A stretch of 32,199 nt of DNA from Planctomycetota bacterium (GTDB lineage Bacteria > Planctomycetota > MHYJ01 > WSZJ01), in assembly GCA_016190145.1 (NCBI GenBank), contig JACPRD010000007.1:1-32199 (forward strand), in the 5' to 3' direction. The translations under genes and the position numbers were made by a program. The notes below the pieces were generated by a model. The model saw only the letters and a program-made list of their open reading frames with translations, did not search any database and was not told where the DNA came from. This document shows positions 32,145-32,199 of this stretch, piece by piece (positions within the stretch are counted from its first letter, which is position 1; every line of letters starts with the position of its first letter).

Positions 32145-32199
32145 GGGGGCGTGGGTTCTACACGATTCGCGGAGGGCTTGCAAGGGCAGGGGGTAGGGC

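Noticed and set aside
1..32199. CRISPR arrays
   Set aside because: The only regular repeats have a 7-bp period with no spacers, and no cas-like gene is present.

Overview
The window is high-GC bacterial DNA with mostly tight, minus-strand gene packing. An outer-membrane beta-barrel candidate, a sphingolipid-type gene pair and a very large Ser/Thr kinase with ATPase and TPR regions point to a diderm, environmental lineage. Planctomycetota or a neighbouring phylum is my best guess. There is no rRNA or other marker here to confirm it.

Layout. 1-1694: a DASS/SLC13-type transporter at the end of an apparent operon with two PilZ proteins (1699-2515). 2620-3975: aspartate kinase. 4103-5254: secreted protein of unknown function. 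5251-5562: zinc-ribbon plus KOW-like protein, tail-to-tail with the previous gene. 5658-7172: histidine ammonia-lyase. 7191-7403: a nested palindromic element built of heptamer repeats. 7408-8439: secreted esterase/depolymerase-like hydrolase. 8521-13976: a giant protein kinase translationally coupled to a secreted propeller-like protein.

14101-21834 is a poly-gamma-glutamate (PGA) type locus read leftward: capA, an outer-membrane barrel protein, capB, capC, pgsW and a small secreted protein. The barrel protein and the small secreted protein share an unnamed beta-rich module, once in the barrel and twice in the small protein. This suggests a dedicated outer-envelope part of a diderm PGA system, and it is one of the two best candidates for something undescribed.

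21835-22826 is a gene-poor, lower-GC stretch. 22827-29609 is a leftward run of about a dozen small genes headed by a sigma-70-like regulator. It encodes a phage tail-collar protein, other tail-fibre-like small proteins, three clear paralogues of a small beta-sandwich protein (one with a Cys-rich head), and a distal protein with a hydrophobic C-terminal hairpin. No capsid, terminase, sheath, portal or integrase is seen, so this is not an evident prophage. It is the second candidate system.

29832-32144: a serine palmitoyltransferase-like enzyme followed by a GNAT-fold protein resembling bacterial ceramide synthase, probably the start of sphingolipid synthesis.

Four heptamer-repeat tracts lie at or next to gene 3' ends: two AATTNTG tracts, one GCCATAA tract and one GGGTGAG tract. 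All calls come from reading motifs by eye; no database search was run.
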